A DNA stretch of 64,000 nt. Source: Platanthera guangdongensis (lineage: Eukaryota; Streptophyta; Magnoliopsida; Asparagales; Orchidaceae). Within the stretch, counting starts at the first letter, position 1. Every line of letters starts with the position of its first letter. The position numbers and the translations under genes are program-made. Below the pieces are notes generated by a model. That model was not told where the DNA came from. It saw nothing but the letters and a program-made list of their open reading frames with translations, and did not search any database. The stretch covers positions 116,671,895 through 116,735,894 of the forward strand of contig CM077160.1 in assembly GCA_039583875.1 (NCBI GenBank), written 5' to 3'. Positions 10,601 through 21,755 of the stretch are shown one piece after another.

Positions 10601-12377
10601 CAACATTCATTGGTCCAAATGTTCTAAACTTTTTACCATGCACATGAATAGTCCCCAAGGACATGCCACCAAAATTTGGGGCAATTTGGAGCCATAATAC
10701 TCCAAATATTTCATTTATGTAATTTTGTGTATTATGAATAAAACTATAGAAAACGTTTTCCCAAAAATTCCCAATTTTTGGCAGGGCCTAAATATGCCCT
10801 AAACATGCATGCACCCAAACTTTGGTGCCATGTTGATTAGTGGTTTGGCTTGGGCATCAAATTGAATTTCTACCCTTGCCTAGGACCAGTCCTAGGAACA
10901 ATGACCTATAGGGCAGTATACTGCACAACATTACATGTTTAAGGTGGCAATGTAAAGTTAAGACATTATGCTACAATTTTCATTGAAGGATCAGGCTCTG
11001 AAAATGCCTCTAAGAGGCCTAAAATAGCCATGCAATATGACTGAATTAATGTGACAGATAATTACTAATACTATAGTTTCATTTTGATTTAATTTATCTT
11101 TTAAGCACGAATCTTGAAGTAAGATTGATGGAATCGGGTCATCGTCCCCAAATGGCCAACGGTCCAGATTAATTCTGGCTGGTCACCTTTGCTTGCTAAT
11201 TCCGGCTAGCTGAGCCACCACCACCGCCGGCGAATGTCGCCACCACCTTCACTGAGGTGGCGGCTAGCGGATTCTGGCGATGAGGCCGCCGGAATTGGCT
11301 CCTCTGGCGAACCCGAGCAAGAAGAAAAGCTCGGAAATTTCCCATTTTCCTCACATGGTATCGGGCTCAATTGAGCCCGATGACTCTCCCTAAAGATCTA
11401 GAAACCTAGTACGAGTAGAGGGGAGGCGAAACAGACCTGAATGGCAGCACGACAGCGAGGTTGGCGGCGGTTGGCCATGTATGTGCTACTCCGGTGATCT
11501 CCTGCTCAAATCCTCGATTCTCCGCCAAAAGCTTCGCTCCAGGACTCGTTCTCCACTCGATTTTATCCTCTGAAGGTGATGGTGTGGTTGGTTTGAGCTA
11601 AAAGTGGTTGTATAAGGAGATACAACCAAGGTGAGCTCGGTTTGGGGCTTTGGAGGCTTCACCCTTGGTGCCAAGTGGCCCCCATGCAGCCAAATTCTCT
11701 GGAAATTCTCTGAGGAGGCCAGCCAGCATAATTTTGGGCTGATGGAGCCAAGGCTAAGTGGCCTCTTCTTCTTAACGCACCTTCTCTCTCCTAAAATCCC
11801 CACTTTACCCTCATGCATGTGTCCCTCTATTCAAAACCAGAGGATAGGGGTGGTCATTATCCATTTGGGCTGGCCATAGATCAGGTTTGGTGGGCTTGGC
11901 CCAAAGGGAGTGGGCTTAGCCCTCATTTTCTCCTTTAGGTTAATTAGGTTGACTTGGGTTGACTTGGTCAACCATGATGAGTGAGCTGACCCCACTTGGT
12001 GGTCATGGGTCTACTGGCACCACCCAACTTGGGTTGGGTCAATGTGGTGCCCTACTTGGGCTAATTGGCCCTATAGGTATAGGTTTGACCAAATTAGGGT
12101 CATGGTTGACTTTGGTCAACTAGGGTCAAAGGGTTGACCAATTGGCATGCCCTAGGGTTCACTTAGATTGTTTTAGGGTTAGGGCAATGTGGTGGGGTCA
12201 TGGTGTGGCTAGGGTTCCTATTTAGGCTAGTTTGACCTAGTTTGACTTTGGCACTTTAGTGGGCCCACATGGCCACAACCCACTACCTAGGGTAAAACCT
12301 AGCTAATTTCCCCATCACCCACCCCATGTCTAACCCAATATAAGTTGAGGGGTCTAAAAGTAACATGAGATGTTACA
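7681..12377 (-). repeat. Element B 3' LTR (4697 bp)
   Basis: Left LTR on the + strand, from TGTAAGACCC to GTTACA, and the 3' LTR in element orientation. It aligns along its whole length with 17265-17474 plus 42011-46486. It contains a CT microsatellite near 7980-7996, an AT-rich middle and a GC-rich part near 11200. Short open frames such as 11486-11818 show no domain and are conserved only as LTR sequence. Confidence 0.9.
11948..12246 (-). promoter_or_regulatory. Cluster of 11 W-box cores in element B U3
   Basis: Within about 300 bp I count eleven TTGACC/TTGACT or complementary GGTCAA/AGTCAA cores, some overlapping as inverted pairs (ttggtcaacc). In element orientation this is within the first 430 bases of the LTR, the expected U3 enhancer region. 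W-boxes are the known binding site of WRKY transcription factors. A similar cluster is present in the other LTR near 46055-46355. Function is inferred. Confidence 0.5.
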
Positions 12378-12397
12378 AATCCCAATAAAAAGAAAAT

Positions 12398-12415
12398 AAT
12401 TTCATCCCCGAAATT
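12398..12415 (-). other. Conserved chromovirus motif before the 3' LTR of B
   Basis: On the - strand this reads aatttcggggatgaaatt, a sequence commonly found between pol and the polypurine tract in Tekay/Del-type chromoviruses. The polypurine tract that should follow has decayed to ctttttattgggatt just before 12377. Confidence 0.55.
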
Positions 12416-12474
12416 TAAGTTCGAGTCTACGGGGTTCTACTTGCAAGAATTATAAGAAATTTTAAACGTATAAA

Positions 12475-15400
12475 CTAAAGTATACCACAACACCTTGGCT
12501 CCGGGTGTCGCTCCAACATTAGATCCCTTGGCTCCCAGGTGTGCTCCTCCTATTCATGATTGGACCACAACACCTTCACGAGAGGGACCTTCTTCTTCCG
12601 CAACACATGGACATCTGTATCATCAATCCAAATCGGCTCCAATTTGACGGATCTATCTAGCGCTATCAGACCGGCTGTATTAGTAACGTGCTGCTCCGGA
12701 AGAAGGAGAGCTATTCGCAAGGAAGAGACATGGACGATGTCGTATAGGGAACCCAACTCCGGTGGTAGCTACAGTCGGTGAGCTAAGGGGCCGATCCGCT
12801 CCAGGATCAAGTATGGCTCCATGTATCGAGGACTGAGCTTCTTGTGCCTCCGCACCCGAGAGACACCGTGTACCAGACATATCTTTAAGAAAACCCTGTC
12901 TCCAACCTGGAACTCCACCTTCCGGTACCGAGCATCATAATACTTTGCCTGTCTGCTCTGGGCCTCTAGTAGCTGATCCCTGATCAAACAAACCTGAGCC
13001 TCCGTATCCTTCATATAATCAGAACTAAGAGCCTTGGTGTCCACATCCTGAACCCATGACAGTGGTGTCCCGCACTTCCTCCCATAAAGTACCTTATATG
13101 GAGCCATCCTGATGCTAGCCTGGTGGCTGTTATTGTATGAAAACTCGATCAATCGAAGCAGCCTCTCCCAAGGCTTCCCCGTATTAAATATGCATAGGCG
13201 AAGTAGATCCTCCATGGTCCGGATGGTCCACTCAGTCTGTACATCGGTCTGTGGGTGGAAGGCGGTACTAAAAGTAAGCCGAGAGCCCAAGTAAGCATGC
13301 ACAGCTCTCCACTAGCTCGAAGTGAACCGGCCATCACGGTCCGAAACAATCGTCCTGGGGATGTCATGGTATCTGACAAACTGCTCCACAAATAATCTCA
13401 CCAAAACTACAACTGGAGCATCCTTCCTGACAGGAATAAAGCACACCACCATGGTCAGTCTATCTACTATGACCCATATAGAATCATGCCCAGAGTGGGA
13501 GCGAGGTAGTCCGTGCACAAAGTCCATATCAATGTCGTCGAACTTCCACTCTGGGACTGGCAATGGCTGTAATAAACTTCCCGAACTCTTGCATTCTGCC
13601 TTAACGCGTTGGCACGTCTCACAATGTGTCACAAAGTGGGTTATCTCCCTTTTCATCCCAGGCTAATACATAGTCCTCCGTAAATCTGCCCACATCTTGG
13701 TGATGCCGGGATGCACTGAATATCTAGAGCAATGTGTCTCTCTAAGTATATCATCTCGGATACCGCCCCCTGCTGGTATATAAATGCATCCACAGAATCG
13801 AAGGAGATCCTCCTGCAGCGTGTAGTCCTCAACCTTTCCCCTTTCCAGGGCACTGAAAATTTTCTCTAGTGCAGCATCCAGCCTCTAATGTGCCATAATG
13901 CGCTCTCGAATGTCATCATCACTGATCATAGAGCTCAGGTACTCTCAGTATCCAACTGGTTCAGCCTCAGAATCCATAGTAATATGCATGGTGTCCATCA
14001 CTTGTATCAGCTCCATAGCCATCATCCGGGGCTCCGGTCCAGAGGTGCCGGCCCTCCTGCCTAATGCATCTGCTACTGTGTTTGCCTTCCCCGGGTGGTA
14101 GTGAATCTGGTAATCATAGTCACAGAGGAACTCTAGCCATCTCCTCTATCGCAGTTTTAGGTCCTTCTTCATATCGATGTACTTGAGATTCTTGTGATCT
14201 GAGAAAATATCACAATGAATCCCATATAGATAGTGCCACCATATCTTTAGTGCAAATACTACAGCCCCGAGCTCCAAATCGTGTACCGGATAGTTATGCT
14301 CGTGCTTCTTCAACTGTCTTGAAGCATAAGCGATAACATGTCCGTGCTGCATCAGTACAATACCCATCCCTTCGTATGAGGCATCCGTGTAAATCTGAAA
14401 TCCCTCACTCCCAGATGGGAGTGCAAGGATAGGGGATGAGGTAAGTCGGTCCTTCAACTCCTGAAATGCCATCCCACACTGCTCTGTCCATGTAAACTTC
14501 ACATCCTTCCTCGTCAAGGTCATGAGGGGGAGTGCTATCCTCGAAAACCCCTCCACGAACTTACTATAGTAACCTGCTAATCCCAAGAAACTGCGAATGT
14601 CGGATGTTGTCTTCGGCCGTGTCCAATCCCTCACTGTCTCTATCTTGGTTGGATCCACCGTCAATCTAGCTCCACTGATCGTATGCCCCAAGAAATCCAC
14701 CTCCTGTAGACAGAACTGGCACTTTGAAAACATTGCATACATCTGGGACTCCCTCAGCCTCTGCAAGACCTGTGTCAAATGCTCTGTATGCTCCTCCTAA
14801 GTCCGGGAATAGATCAAAATGTTGTCGATGAATACAATCACGAAGCGGTCCAAGAAGGACTCGAATACACGGTTCATTAGACTCATGAATGCGGCAGGTG
14901 CATTCGTGAGCCCAAAAGGCATCACTGTGAACTCGTATAACCCATAACGTGAGCTGAAAGCCATCTTCGGGATGTCTTCCTCTCGGATGCGCAACTGATA
15001 GTAGCCGGATCTCAAATCCAGATTAGAGAACCAGAAGGCCCCCTGAAGCTGATCAAATAACTCGTCTATCTGAAACTGTGGATAGGTATTCCAGACCGTC
15101 AACCGGTTCAGCTCTCTATAATCTATGCACAGTCGCAAAGATCCGTCTTTCTTCTTTACAAAGAGAACTGGTGCTCCCCATGGTGACAAACTCGGCTGCA
15201 CAAATCCTGAGTCCACAAGCTCCTAAAGCTGAGTCCTGTACTCTGCCAAGTCTCTGGGAGCCATCCTATAAGGTGCCCGGGACACTGGCCTCATCCCCGG
15301 CACCAACTGAATCCTGAAATCCATGTCCCGAGCTGGTGGTAGTCCGGGCAATTTCTCCGGGAATACAACGGAGAAATCCCTAACCACCGGGATATCGGCT

Positions 15401-15863
15401 ATAGAACTCTCCGCTGCCACCATCTCGAAGCAGATGAGGTATACCTCTTCCCCCTGCTCATAGGCATTGACAGCCTATACAGAAGATAATGATAGATGGG
15501 GGATATGTCGGATACCTTCAATAGTAATGTAGGAGTCTCCATGTCTGAGCGTGATCCTCATAGAGGGGCATTCGATCTGGGCATAGTTCCAATGAAGCCA
15601 GGTAATGCCCAAAATCAAATCAAAGTCCGACAATCTCAAGATCGCCGTCGGAGCTTCGAATGTCTTGCCTCCTATCTTAGCCTCCATGTTGCAACTATCC
15701 GTGGTCCGTATCTCTGATCCATCAGGTAGACTCACCCTCGTCTCTGTATAAGGGAATCTCTCCACACCCTCTAGTCCTTCAATGAAAGTGTCCGACACGA
15801 ATGAGTAGGAAGCAGCCGTGTCAAAGAGGGTATTTGCGGGCTTGCCGCTGATCATAACTATGC
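12475..15863 (-). pseudogene. Element B pol: protease, RT, RNase H, integrase, chromodomain (multiple stops)
   Basis: One reading frame runs from about 15863 to the stop at 12475-12477, broken by in-frame stops. The order is protease with LFDTAASYSFVS (about 15830); RT with [16 protein letters not shown] and the active-site box at 14821-14832; RNase H with [14 protein letters not shown] (about 14390); integrase with HCETCQRVK zinc motif and VSDRDGRF (13656-12769); the GPY-like segment KLSPRYMEPYLILERIG; and a chromodomain with VPLVKVLWSNHE and HTWEPRDLM (about 12650-12510). The RT box reads FIDN instead of FIDD, so a catalytic Asp is lost. The polyprotein would copy RNA into DNA and integrate it; the chromodomain directs integration to heterochromatin in this family. 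Confidence 0.88.
14821..14832 (-). other. RT active-site box of element B, mutated (FIDN)
   Basis: The codons are ttc atc gac aac on the - strand. The second catalytic Asp codon is changed to Asn, a G-to-A change at a CpG within gacgac. Confidence 0.8.
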
Positions 15864-15955
15864 CTGAGGTTTATTTGAGGTATAATGGATGTTATTTCTA
15901 TGGTTTACAAGGCACTACTAAGGTTAAAATTTCTAAATTGAAATAATTTAAGTAC
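15864..15955 (-). other. Candidate 92-nt intron between gag and protease of element B
   Basis: On the - strand this AT-rich segment starts GTACTT and ends CCTCAG. The upstream frame ends EEVITG with one base of Gly left over, and the downstream segment supplies its other two bases and continues IVMISGKPANTLFDTAAS. This matches the usual chromovirus passage from a VVTG-like motif into protease. Unspliced, gag would stop three codons into the segment (taa). Boundaries are from reading-frame fit; there is no RNA evidence. Confidence 0.65.
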
Positions 15956-17077
15956 CTGTAATCACCTCCTCAGGGTTCCTCTACTCCGTGATGTCCAAAG
16001 CGTACATCTGCTCCTGGTTGCGTCCTCTGCCATGATATCCCCGGCCTCGGCCCCGACCTCGTCCTCGGCCTCGGCCTCGACCATGCTGTACTGGGGCCAC
16101 TGACGGTGAAGGAGGAGGAGGATAGAATCGATGCGGACACTCCGATCTAATGTGCCCGGGCTGGCGGCATCCATAACAGACTACTGGCCGATGTCCGTGG
16201 TCATCCTGCATCCTTGGAGCATGCATCTGTAGAGGTGGGGGAGCTAGGATGGAGGAGGCCCCTGCTCCTGCCTGAAGTTGGGATGACGACGTCCCCCACC
16301 CCTCTTGTATCCAATAGTCCTGCCCCTCTGAGAGCCCTTGCTGCTCTCTACTGATGTCGACCCATCATATGATCTCTTTCCTCTGCCTTGCACCATTAGT
16401 TGGTCAGCTTCCAGCTTCTTTGCCATCTCGATAATCTGGGTAGACGTGCCATGAGAAATGAACAACAAGGCCTGCCTCAAATCGTCCCTAAGGCCCCGGT
16501 AAAACCTCTTGGCATACCTCCTATCGTCTGTGTCCTATATCCCTACGAACCTGGCAAGGTGGGAGAACTCCCTCTGGTACTAAATCACTGATCTGCTCCC
16601 TTGTCGAAGGTTCAGAAACCTCTCCTCTAAAGCATCCCTGTTCGTAGTAGATACGAAGTGATCCAAAAATACATCGCCGAACTCCTCCCAAGAAATGTCT
16701 GACAGCTCCCAATCAGCATATGTAGACTCTCGTACAGACTTCCATCATATCTTTGCATGAGCCGCTAGTGCAGAGGTGGCTAGAGGTACTGCCTGGCCGA
16801 CCGGGCAGCTGATGCCTGCAAAAATCCCGTGTATGGCATCCAGCCATTCCTCCGTCTTTACAGCATCCTCTGTCCCACAGTACATCGGTGGGGACAGGCT
16901 CTTGAAGGCACTTAGCCAGCTTGACCCTGGATTTGGCTGCGGGGCCAGGACTTGCTGGGCTTTGAAGGCATCCAGGATCGTCGTCAAGGTCAGCCCCATC
17001 TTCATTTGTAGAAATGGAGTGGCAGCTGGAGGGGGAGGAGCCACATTTTGTGGCGCGGCGACCTGTGGAGGTTGCAT
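15956..17077 (-). pseudogene. Element B gag with zinc knuckle (stops and one frameshift)
   Basis: The start is taken at the ATG at 17077 (MQPPQVAAPQ), after a leader of about 190 bases. A Pro/Ala-rich N-terminus leads into the retrotransposon gag core (FKSLSPPMYCGTEDAVKTEEW, then the YADWELSDISWEEF region). Stops occur near 16745 and in the 16500s. A frameshift near 16250-16270 moves into the frame of the CCHC zinc knuckle CYGCRQPGHIRSEC (about 16137-16178), followed by a run of Arg-Gly repeats (GRGRGRGR) that probably binds RNA. The last codons before the candidate intron read PEEVITG. The product would be the capsid/nucleocapsid of the virus-like particle. Confidence 0.8.
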
Positions 17078-17250
17078 AAAGGTAAGTTTAAAACAGAACT
17101 GGCCTAACACATTGTACTTAATGGACTGTTTTATGTCACTTTTTACACATGGGCACACCACTGCTTCCGCTGCATAGTTTGTCCGCAAACTAATGCTCAC
17201 GCGGGGTGGTCCAGGGTTGTGGACTGTTTTTCTCATATGATCGTTCGGTC

Positions 17251-17264
17251 AAGTGATACTAGTT
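17251..17264 (-). other. Degenerate primer-binding site of element B
   Basis: Reading the - strand away from the 5' LTR gives aactagtatcacttg. This resembles the initiator-Met primer site (tggtatcagag) with several changes, so the assignment is tentative. Confidence 0.4.
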
Positions 17265-17474
17265 TGTAAGACCCCCCACTACCCCTTACCAAGGAGGCTA
17301 CCGGGTCTTATGCCCAGAACCGCCATCTTACGGTGACACTAATGCACGGGTTAGTCGACACCGCAATACGCCGATCCTGCCGGCTAGTACGATCATAAAC
17401 CCATAGGCCAATATGAGAAAAGAAGTATAGCGGTAAAAGAAAAACCATAACTAGTCCACAGTCACGGCACATAT
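17265..17474 (-). repeat. Element B 5' LTR, inner part
   Basis: This is the first 210 bases of the right-hand LTR, from TGTAAGACCC to cacggcacatat. They align with 7681-7890. The LTR is then interrupted by element C and resumes at 42011. Confidence 0.88.
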
Positions 17475-17802
17475 TGTTGGGTATTTCATCCACATGAACC
17501 CAGATTTGATGAACTCACCCTGGAACTAAGATGAATTAAGTTGTATTTGATGCTTGGTTTGAGCTATATGTTTGCAGGAGTTTCACTGAGAAGTGTAGGC
17601 CAATGTCATCCCACAGTGGGTCACCAAACACAGGAACTGTGCAATGTAATCCCTCATTGCATATTCCAAGGTGTTGACTCATGTGTGGTCTCTCTATTGG
17701 GATACACTTCATACTCAAGCTATTGGACTCTGGGAAAGACATTGGAAGTTGGCTACTCTAGAAGAATCAATTTTTCCCACATCAGAAAAATTCTAATTGT
17801 TT

Positions 17803-18516
17803 TACTCGAGTAGTGCTTTCACCTACTCGAGTAGTCTGGGTATAAGTTACTCGAGTAAAGGGATCTTGTACTTGAGTAGACATAGTCATATACTCGAGTA
17901 GCTAAGTCACCTACTCGAGTAGACCAAGTCATATACTCGAGTAGCATGCTTATATACTCGAGTAGATCACTATTTATACCCGAGTGCCATAAGGGTTTTC
18001 TCATCTAAATTTCTCTAAGTCATATACTCGAGTAAGTATACTCACATACTCGAGTAGATAGAAACATACACGAGTAGTTCATTGTACCTACTCGAGTAGT
18101 TCCTGTGTCACCCGTGTACCTTGCAATTTCCCTACTCCAAAATTTTTTCTAAGTCTTTTACTCGAGTAGAACCTTCACCTACTCGAGTAGGTTACTTCCT
18201 CTCGAGTAGTTTAATTAAAATACTCGAGTAGTTGCCAGCAGACCTCTTCAGAATTTTTCTAAGTATTCCACTCGAGTAGTACTTCATGTACTCGAGTTGG
18301 TTATGTAATATACTCGAGTAGCTCTTCCAGTACTCGAGTAGATCCTCTATATACTCGAGTAGGTCTCTTAGTATACTCGAGTAGTTCTGTCTATATACTC
18401 GAGTAGTTGATCTCTATATACTCGAGTAGTCTATTTATACTTACCCGAGTATGTTTCCCATCATATACTCGAGTAGTTATTCAACTACTCGAGTAGTTAT
18501 TGACTTACTCGTGTAG
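17803..18516 (+). repeat. Palindrome array tactcgagta, about 28 units, in element C 5' LTR
   Basis: The near-perfect palindrome CTACTCGAGTAG (core ACTCGAGT) recurs about every 20-30 bp, with unrelated sequence between units and a few units carrying one mismatch (acccgagt, actcgtgt). It ends about 115 bp before the TATA box, the position expected for a U3 enhancer. Confidence 0.9.
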
Positions 18517-18633
18517 TTGGCCATATATTTCCGAAAATTTTCTAAGTCATTTTTTTACGGTATTTTTCAAATCACGCGACATGATTGGTCCACGTGTACA
18601 TCATTATGACCGATTATGACCGTTAGTCTCTCC

Positions 18634-18642
18634 TATAAAAGG
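18634..18642 (+). promoter_or_regulatory. TATA box of element C 5' LTR
   Basis: The sequence tataaaagg lies downstream of the palindrome array and probably fixes the start of R. An identical copy is at 41278-41286 in the 3' LTR. Confidence 0.7.
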
Positions 18643-19363
18643 TCCTATCAGAAAATGACAAACCCTAAGTTTTCTCAAAGCTTTCTTGTAATCTCTTTTT
18701 CGAGAAATATTCTTCAGCCGCCTCTCTCCGACTTTCACGAAACGGAAGCCGCCGCCGCTGTCTTCTTCTCCGGCAAAAGCTTCCACTTTCAGAGGATTAC
18801 TTTGAAGAAAATTTACAGATCGAGATCGACTTCACTGATCATTTTTTTCTCTCGATTTCTGTAAAAGGAAGTAGATCCAGATCGAGGCCGAGACCTTCTT
18901 ACCCGATTTCTGAAAAAGCTGCAAAGTTGAAAAGAAGAAGATCCTGGTCATTTCTTTCAGATCTGAGTGATTTACTGTTTGTGTTCTTGTAAACTCTTTA
19001 TTAATCTTGTAGGAGAAATCTTCTCCGAGTGTAAGAGTTTTTCACTCCGAGTTTGTAGGAAGTGCTATCTTCCGAGGTGTAGATCCGTTTTGTTTGGATC
19101 GAGTTTGTAGGAACTTTGTTCCGAGGGTAGGATCGATGTTTGATCTGAGATAGTGGAGTAGCCGAGTCTAGTTGATTGCTAGATCGGTGAGGGAAAGTGG
19201 ATGTACCCAAGGTTGGGGAACCACTATACATCTTTTGTCGTCTGTGATATTGGTAGATATTTCTGTGCAGTGCTCTAATTAGTTTTTTATTCCACAAAAG
19301 ACGCACAAACCACCTATTCACCCCCCTCTAGGTGATTTAGGTCGACATCAGTTTTCTTTCAAT

Positions 19364-19375
19364 TGGTATCAGAGG
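19364..19375 (+). other. Primer-binding site of element C (tRNA-iMet type)
   Basis: The sequence tggtatcagagg starts two bases after the LTR end. Confidence 0.88.
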
Positions 19376-19445
19376 GAGGTTGATCGTTAAAAGGTTAACA
19401 CCTTGATCAGATCCAGATCTGTTGTCTGAAAGATTCTACCATAAA

Positions 19446-21755
19446 ATGGACAAGGGCAAAGATTTCGCCAAGCTTCCTCTGTGCAACAAAAACAACTTTC
19501 CCATGTGGAAAGAAAGGATAAAATTTTTCATGGAAGCTGTGGATCCAAGGATCTTCATGATCGTTGAAGAAGGTCCTTACGTTCCCATGACTATGTCCAC
19601 TATCGACCCTACCAAGAGAGTTCCCAAGAAGCTAATGGATCTTGACAAAGATGAGATTGCACTTGTCTCTCTCGACAAGAAAGCTAAAAACATAATAGCA
19701 AGTGCAGTCGATGACTCGATGCTGCAGAATTTGGTTCACTGTCAATCAGCTAAGGAGATGTGGCACTCCTTAGTGACTTTGATGGAAGGGACTGAAGAAG
19801 TAAGGGATGATCGGAGATCCCTCCTCAATCAAAAATATGAAGCGTTCCGACAAGGGAACAAGGAAACAATTGCCGACACCTTTGAGAACTTCTTCAAGAT
19901 TGTAAATGGCCTAAGGGTGTATGGCCGTGTCTTCACAAACAGAGAACTGAACGACAAATTCTTGAGATCCCTAACCAAGGAATGGGATAACAAGGTATGT
20001 GCCATCAGGGAGTTCGGGAAGCTAGCTGAAACGGACCCGCAAAATCTCTTTGGAAAGCTTATGTCCTATGAACTCCAAATCAATACAAGAAAAGCTGAAG
20101 AAGAGAAGGGCAGGTCTGCTTTAAAGGAGAAATCTGTCGCTCTGAAGGCAGACACCTCCAGAAAGACTAAGGCTGCCTCCCCCGCTCCAGCTCCAGAAGT
20201 TGATGAAGAAGAAGAAACATTAGAGCCCAGCACCTCAGGCTCTGAAATATCTGAAGGAGAGTTCTCCTTGCTCTCAAGGCAATTCAAGAAGTTTCTTAAT
20301 AAAAATAAATAATGGAAAGGCACGGATGCCTCACCCAGAAGATCGCGGCGCGATGACGATTGATAAAGAAAAGGCTCAAGCAGCCACGACAGGTATAACA
20401 CTAAACAGAACAAATACGTTTCAACTGACATCATTTGCTACTGTTGCAATAAGGCAGGTCACGTCATTGTTGACTGCCCCCACAAGAAGAAGGAGGGTGG
20501 CAGAAGGGAAGATAAGAAATCCTCACACAACAGAAAGAGGAAAGAGAAGAGCCTCATAGCCAAAAGGAGCAAGACTCTTAGCGACTCCGACTCCTCAGAG
20601 TCAAGCGAAGAAGAAGAAGCTTACTTTGGGCTAATGGCTCAAGCAGATGATGAACAAGAGCCCCAGTTCACTGGGAATGTAAACTCCCACACCCCTCTCT
20701 CAGAGTCTGAAGTCTCTGAACATGATTGCGAGAGTAGCTCCTCTGACGATGAGTCAGAATTGATGGCCCAGTATAAGGAGTTAATCATGGCTTACAACAA
20801 ATGTCGTCGAGTCGTGAAGACTCAGACTAAAGAGATCAAATCTCTAAAAGCCGAAGAGAGCAACTTGAGAGAGAAAGTCGCAAAGACTGACTCCCTCGAA
20901 GAAAACTTCAATAATGCTATTGAAGAATACAACAAGGCTCTCAAGCACCTTGACCTGAAGGAGAAGATCATCAAAGGTTTGGAAGCCGAACTCGCGGCTG
21001 AAAGGAAACTTGTTGAGAGTTTCTCTAAGCCCAAGACGGTTCTTCCATTCGTTGCTGAATTCTCAGCAAAGGTCAAGGGAGCTGGACTAGGCCATGAAGA
21101 AGCTCCTAGTAAATCCTCTAGGAGAAACAAGAATCAACGAAAAAATAAGGCCGCCAAAAAGGCCTCAGCCGAAGAAAAAGGAAAAGCCCCTCAAAATCAA
21201 AACACATTCAGAAAGGTCATCTTTCCAACAAATGAGTTTGATTTTGACTCATCATACGGGCACTTTGCTAGGCCTACTCATGTAGAGCCAAAGTCCCGCT
21301 ATCAAGGATGGGATCGACCCCGAAACTTTGGCGAAAGTGTCTTTAAGGCACCTTATGAAGAAGTTGTTCTTCAGAGCTATGGCCCTTTCAATCATGGGCA
21401 TAACTTCAAGAACGCACCAAAGACAAAGCCTGCTGTAGAAAAGCCTATAAAGGAGAAGAAGCCATGTGATTTCCATCACCATGAGGCATCTTCCTCCAAG
21501 AATGCTACCCCTGCTAGACCAAAGTTCCAAAAGGTCAAGCAGGAGATTTTGAGGCAAAGGTACAACAGATTTGACTGTTGGTGTTGTGGCAAGGTTGGTC
21601 ACTTCGCCATAGATTGTTGGTTCAATTCCAGAAACGCTGCAACCCCTCATGTCAGCAATATGAGAAAGACCGCTCATAATGCCAACACTCGTAGGGGGAG
21701 CACTCTAACCCGAGACCAAGGACCCAAACGTGTTTGGGTTCCAAAGGAGAATTGA
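19446..21755 (+). pseudogene. Element C gag, two zinc knuckles, three internal stops
   Basis: The ATG at 19446 (MDKGKDFAKLPLC) is the first good start after the primer site. One frame runs 770 codons to the tga at 21753-21755. It is broken by taa at 20310 and tga-taa at 20361-20366, with no indel. The N-terminal part is a copia gag core (NFPMWKERIKFFMEAVDP; FLRSLTKEWDNKVCAI). CCHC knuckles follow at 20436-20477 (CYCCNKAGHVIVDC) and 21576-21617 (CWCCGKVGHFAIDC). Between them lie an acidic Ser-rich stretch and a predicted coiled coil (about 20760-21030). The long gag with two knuckles fits the SIRE lineage. It ends WVPKEN before the stop. Confidence 0.88.

Larger units (their letters stand above)
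17475..19361 (+). repeat. Element C 5' LTR (1887 bp)
   Basis: It starts TGTTGGGTATTTC and ends GTTTTCTTTCA, directly followed by attggtatcagaggg. It holds the ACTCGAGT array at 17803-18516 and a TATA box at 18634-18642. Compared with the 3' LTR it has about 22 extra bases, one array unit near 18408. Confidence 0.92.

Noticed and set aside
11486..11879. Frames of 80-110 codons near 11486-11879 and 45525-45998
   Set aside because: They are the same LTR segment in two copies, with frames that differ between copies; no start context or family match.
9960..12300. Possible host gene in the long non-coding stretch 7681-12377
   Set aside because: The whole stretch is repeated at 42011-46486 and is bounded by LTR termini, so it is LTR; its frames carry no domain.
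17803..18516. CRISPR-like array (short palindromes with variable spacers)
   Set aside because: Units are 10-12 bp with irregular spacing, sit inside a retrotransposon LTR, and the context is eukaryotic; no cas genes.
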